Assembly (NCBI RefSeq): GCF_035943815.1
Contig: NZ_DASZBU010000001.1
Coordinates: 91,111 to 155,110 of the forward strand
Origin: Frateuria_A sp035943815
Lineage (GTDB): Bacteria > Pseudomonadota > Gammaproteobacteria > Xanthomonadales > Rhodanobacteraceae
Reading direction: 5' to 3'
DNA: 64,000 nucleotides
The translations under genes were made by a program, and so were the position numbers. Below, piece after piece: positions 61,538 to 64,000 of this stretch (positions are counted from its first letter, which is position 1; the number at the start of each line of letters is the position of its first letter). The notes beneath the pieces are model-generated. The model was not told the DNA's origin. It saw nothing but the letters and a program-made list of their open reading frames with translations, and did no database searches.

Positions 61538-62059
61538 ATGGACGGCCACGGCCAGCCCAATGCAATTCCCCGCTCCAGGCGCTCCTCCGGTCCGCAGGGG
61601 ACCCGGCTGTTCTCCGCCGAGGAACTGCGCCAGTTCGCCCGTGAGGCGGCGCCTGTCGTGCTGGGCCGGGCCAGCGCCACCTCGCCCGTGCTGGAAGGAG
61701 CCAACGGCGATTTCCTGGGGCGGCGCATTTCGCTGCGGCCGGGTCGTCAGACGATCGGTCGGCGCGGCGACAACGACGTGGTGCTTGAGGACCTGAGCGT
61801 CTCGGCCTCGCACGCCTGGATCATGAACCAGCGCAACGAGTACGTGATCATGAACACCCTGTCGACCAACGGAACGTTCGTGAACGGCAAGCGCGTCCAC
61901 GAGGCCACGTTGCGGCATGGCGACCGTGTGCGCTTCGGCCAAGTGGAGTTCACCTTCCTCACCCGTGAACGTGGCGCCGGGGGCGGCGCGTGGCGCTGGA
62001 TCGGGCTGGGGGTCGCGGCGCTGGTGGTCCTGGGGCTGGCGGCATGGTGGCTGGCCTGA
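61538..62059 (+). CDS. Tail-anchored FHA-domain protein
   Basis: 173 residues: a Ser/Arg-rich N-terminus (1-50), one FHA domain (about 57-140) with the phosphothreonine-binding residues Gly74-Arg75, Ser91-His92 and Asn111-Gly112 in place, and one C-terminal membrane helix (152-172). The N-terminus should therefore face the cytoplasm. It overlaps the kinase gene by 16 bp, so it is probably a partner or substrate of that kinase: the FHA domain would read threonine phosphorylation. Confidence 0.88.
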   Translation: MDGHGQPNAIPRSRRSSGPQGTRLFSAEELRQFAREAAPVVLGRASATSPVLEGANGDFLGRRISLRPGRQTIGRRGDNDVVLEDLSVSASHAWIMNQRNEYVIMNTLSTNGTFVNGKRVHEATLRHGDRVRFGQVEFTFLTRERGAGGGAWRWIGLGVAALVVLGLAAWWLA

Positions 62060-63774
62060 TCCCGGTTGCGAACGAGCGGGGCATCCCGCCGGCGGTGGGG
62101 CGCTACCGCATCGAGGGCATGCTCGGTGCCGGGGCGATGGCCGTGGTCTACGCGGGCTTCGACCCGGAGATCGAACGCAAGGTAGCGATCAAGTGCCTGC
62201 GCAGCGCGGTCGCTGCCGACCCGGCGTACCGGGCGCGCTTCCTCACCGAAGCGCGCGCGGTCGGCCACCTGACCCATCCGCACATCGTCACGCTGTTCGA
62301 CGTGGGCGAGATGGACGATGGGCGACCCTACATCGCCATGGAGCGGCTCTCCGGAGATACGGTGACCAGCCGCGTGGCACGCGAGGGCTTCCCTGCGCTG
62401 CCGGTGATCATCAGCCTGTGCGAGCAAGTCGCCAGCGCGCTGGACTACGCCCATGCACAGGGCGTGGTCCACCAGGACATCAAGCCGGAAAACATCATGC
62501 TCTCCGACGGCTGGCAGCACGCCAAGGTGAGCGACTTCGGCATCGCCGAGCGGCGCGACCCGCGTTCGCCCGGCGCACCGCGGCGCGAAGTCGGCGGCAC
62601 GCCGGCCTACATGGCCCCGGAGCATCTGCACGGCGAGCGCACCGACGCGCGCAGCGACCTGTTCTCGCTCGGCGTGATGCTGTACTGGCTGCTGAGCGGC
62701 AAGCTGCCGTGGAATGAAACAGGCGACGTCAAGCGCCTGCTGGCCGAGCGTCAGCGATTGCCGCAGCCGGCGCTGCAACCGCGTGATCCATTCACCCCCA
62801 CGATCCTGCTCGACATCGTGCAGACCTTGCTCGCGCCGGCGCCGCAGGATCGCTACCAGCGGGGCGCCGAGTTGATCGACGACCTGCGCCTGGCCTTGCG
62901 CGAGTACGAGCGCCTGCACGAAAAACCCCTCGCCACGCGGCTGATCTCGCTGCGGCTGCGCTGGGCCGGCATCCTGGCGGCGGTGCTCAGCCTCACCCTG
63001 CTGATCGGCCTGGCCGCGATCTACGCGCGGCAGAACGCCGCCGTGACCGGTCTGGCGCAGGACTTCGGGCGATCGCTCGGTCGCATGGTGGCCAGCGAGG
63101 CGGCGGAGAACCTGCTGCTGGACGATCGCGCAGCCACGCGCGCGCTGGTGCAGGACATCTCGCGCAACCGCCAGATCTATTACCTCGCCGTCGCCAACCG
63201 CTACGGCGAAGTCATCGCAAGCACCCGCGCCGACGAGCAGGGGCGCCCACTGCCCGCACGCACCAGTGACGGCTTCCTGCCGGGCGCGGGCGACATCGCC
63301 AGTTATCGCGTGCGCATCCCCGATGGCAACGACCCTGGCGATATGCTGGTGTTCGACGTGCCGGTCCGCTACCAGTCAGCCCAGGTCGGGCAGTTGCGCC
63401 TGGGGATCAGCGATGCGCCATTGCGCGCCGCGCAGAAGACCACGCTCAAGGCGATCGCCGCCGTGCTGCTGGTGACCCTGCTGGCCGTGACCGGCGCCGC
63501 CTGGTGGCTGTTTCGCCGCCTGCTCGGCCTGCTGGACGTGCTGGGCGAGGCCATGCTGCGGGTCGGCCGCGGGGATTTCAGCCATCGCATCCGGTTGGTG
63601 CGGCATGACGAACTGGGCCGCCTGTTCACCGCCTTCAACCTGATGTGCAACGCGTTGCAGGCGCGCGAACGCCGGCCGCGGCGGCCCAGTGCCACCGCCA
63701 CCGCGCCGCTGGAACTGCCTACCCGCATCCTGCCTGCGTCGGAGCGTCCCAAGGACGAGGCGGCACGCGACTAG
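62044..63774 (+). CDS. Transmembrane Ser/Thr kinase with C-terminal sensor and HAMP
   Basis: 576 residues. The kinase domain (20-290) has a Gly-rich loop GAGAMAVVY (28-36), Lys50 (VAIK), the catalytic loop HQDIKPEN (143-150, Gln in place of the usual Arg, so a non-RD type), DFG at 164-166 and APEH at 191-194. A helix follows at 306-327, a periplasmic sensor of about 140 residues (328-467), a second helix at 468-490 and a HAMP linker (490-540), then a Pro/Arg-rich tail. In most membrane kinases of bacteria the sensor is the last part; here a HAMP comes after it. The stop TAG is in an IS target site but was probably there before insertion. Confidence 0.88.
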   Translation: MVAGLIPVANERGIPPAVGRYRIEGMLGAGAMAVVYAGFDPEIERKVAIKCLRSAVAADPAYRARFLTEARAVGHLTHPHIVTLFDVGEMDDGRPYIAMERLSGDTVTSRVAREGFPALPVIISLCEQVASALDYAHAQGVVHQDIKPENIMLSDGWQHAKVSDFGIAERRDPRSPGAPRREVGGTPAYMAPEHLHGERTDARSDLFSLGVMLYWLLSGKLPWNETGDVKRLLAERQRLPQPALQPRDPFTPTILLDIVQTLLAPAPQDRYQRGAELIDDLRLALREYERLHEKPLATRLISLRLRWAGILAAVLSLTLLIGLAAIYARQNAAVTGLAQDFGRSLGRMVASEAAENLLLDDRAATRALVQDISRNRQIYYLAVANRYGEVIASTRADEQGRPLPARTSDGFLPGAGDIASYRVRIPDGNDPGDMLVFDVPVRYQSAQVGQLRLGISDAPLRAAQKTTLKAIAAVLLVTLLAVTGAAWWLFRRLLGLLDVLGEAMLRVGRGDFSHRIRLVRHDELGRLFTAFNLMCNALQARERRPRRPSATATAPLELPTRILPASERPKDEAARD

Positions 63775-63775
63775 C
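63770..63775. other. IS481-type target site (NCTAGN)
   Basis: ACTAGC directly abuts the element's first base. IS481-family elements insert at CTAG and duplicate NCTAGN; the other copy should lie beyond the window. CTAG gives the stop on both strands: for the kinase (plus) and the transposase (minus). Confidence 0.7.
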
Positions 63776-64000
63776 TGTGTAAACCCACCAGGTTGTTCAT
63801 GGTGATGCGGGTGATTGGGGCCCGGTAATCCAGGCTGGCGTGTGGCCGATGCCAGTTGAACTGGTGTAGCCAGGTCAGCCAATGGGCGGCGCGCTGGGCA
63901 GAGTGCTCGTAGCTGCGGGCGTAGGCCCACTCGCGCAGGGCCGTCTGGATGAAGCGCTCGGCCTTGCCATTGGTCCGGGGCGTGTAGGGCCGGGTGCGCA
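63771..64000 (-). CDS. IS481-family transposase, C-terminal part (continues beyond window)
   Basis: About 75 codons are visible, the 5' end lying beyond base 64000. RTRPYTPRTNGKAERF carries the third catalytic acid (Glu of the DDE triad), followed by the family end HWLTWLHQFNWHRPHASLDYRAP. The stop TAG lies outside the element's terminal repeat, in the target sequence. Partial only because of the window edge; whether the gene is intact cannot be seen. Confidence 0.88.
   Translation of the reverse strand, partial: RTRPYTPRTNGKAERFIQTALREWAYARSYEHSAQRAAHWLTWLHQFNWHRPHASLDYRAPITRITMNNLVGLHS
63776..64000 (-). mobile_element. IS481-type insertion sequence, one end
   Basis: The end begins TGTGTAAACCCACCAGG, with the TGTG start and the AGGTTGT core common to IS481 termini. 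It abuts the ACTAGC target. The rest of the element is outside the window. Confidence 0.8.

Noticed and set aside
61538..63774. A type VI secretion PpkA/Fha pair.
   Set aside because: No secretion genes are nearby, and the kinase ends in a sensor-HAMP rather than the domains of PpkA.

Overview
The window is a stretch of a high-GC (roughly 70 %) gammaproteobacterial chromosome. The gene sets rpoN-hpf-hprK-rapZ-EIIA(Man)-HPr-ptsI, kdsD-kdsC-lptCAB, purN-purM | DUF2066-perM-hda, suhB | trmJ and otsB-otsA, with their protein sequences, point to Xanthomonadales, most likely Rhodanobacteraceae (Dyella, Rhodanobacter, Frateuria or Luteibacter type). That placement is an inference from synteny and protein resemblance, not from a search. 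No rRNA, tRNA or CRISPR array was seen. About sixty genes fill over 90 % of the sequence.

Layout. 1-7.3 kb: the end of a ubiquinone-type flavin hydroxylase, a dienelactone hydrolase, ispB (ubiquinone side chain) divergent from an MFS pump, a DedA-rhodanese fusion, ssb with a clean terminator, and a pirin. 7.4-17.5 kb (minus strand): Kdo synthesis (kdsD, kdsC), LPS export (lptC, lptA, lptB), rpoN and hpf. A terminator follows, and then hprK-rapZ-EIIA-HPr-ptsI, a regulatory phosphotransferase chain with no sugar permease in view. 17.6-24.9 kb: bolA-murA, DUF3108-purN-purM, and DUF2066-perM-hda. 24.9-29.1 kb: two small KGG-motif genes (one broken by three frameshifts), suhB | trmJ, and oxyR with an operator-like site beside its start. 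29.4-37.2 kb: an M1 aminopeptidase, prmC, dxs, an iron-permease-family protein, an HNH nuclease and a SapC-family protein.

37.2-45.4 kb: a three-gene heavy-metal-type RND efflux operon whose first start codon lies in the loop of an intrinsic terminator, then a GFA-family protein, an ArnT-like glycosyltransferase and a GNAT acetyltransferase. 45.5-50.6 kb: a degenerate RidA-like gene followed by a tightly coupled set of GMC oxidoreductase, DoxX, cupin, SMP-30 lactonase and two-domain VOC protein; this looks like an uncharacterised oxidation-plus-lactonase pathway. 50.7-61.2 kb: a secreted alpha-amino-acid ester hydrolase, otsB-otsA (trehalose), a CNNM/CorC protein, a DUF47-Pit phosphate module, an alkyltransferase-like protein and recQ. 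61.5-64 kb: a tail-anchored FHA protein overlapping a Ser/Thr kinase with an unusual C-terminal periplasmic sensor plus HAMP, ended exactly by an IS481-type insertion.

The strongest leads are the kinase-HAMP/FHA pair, the terminator that encloses a start codon, the GMC-lactonase cassette, the frameshifted KGG gene and the insertion sequence whose target site supplies the stop codon on both strands. Start codons were re-chosen where an open frame ran upstream of the conserved N-terminus; the reasons are given per gene.
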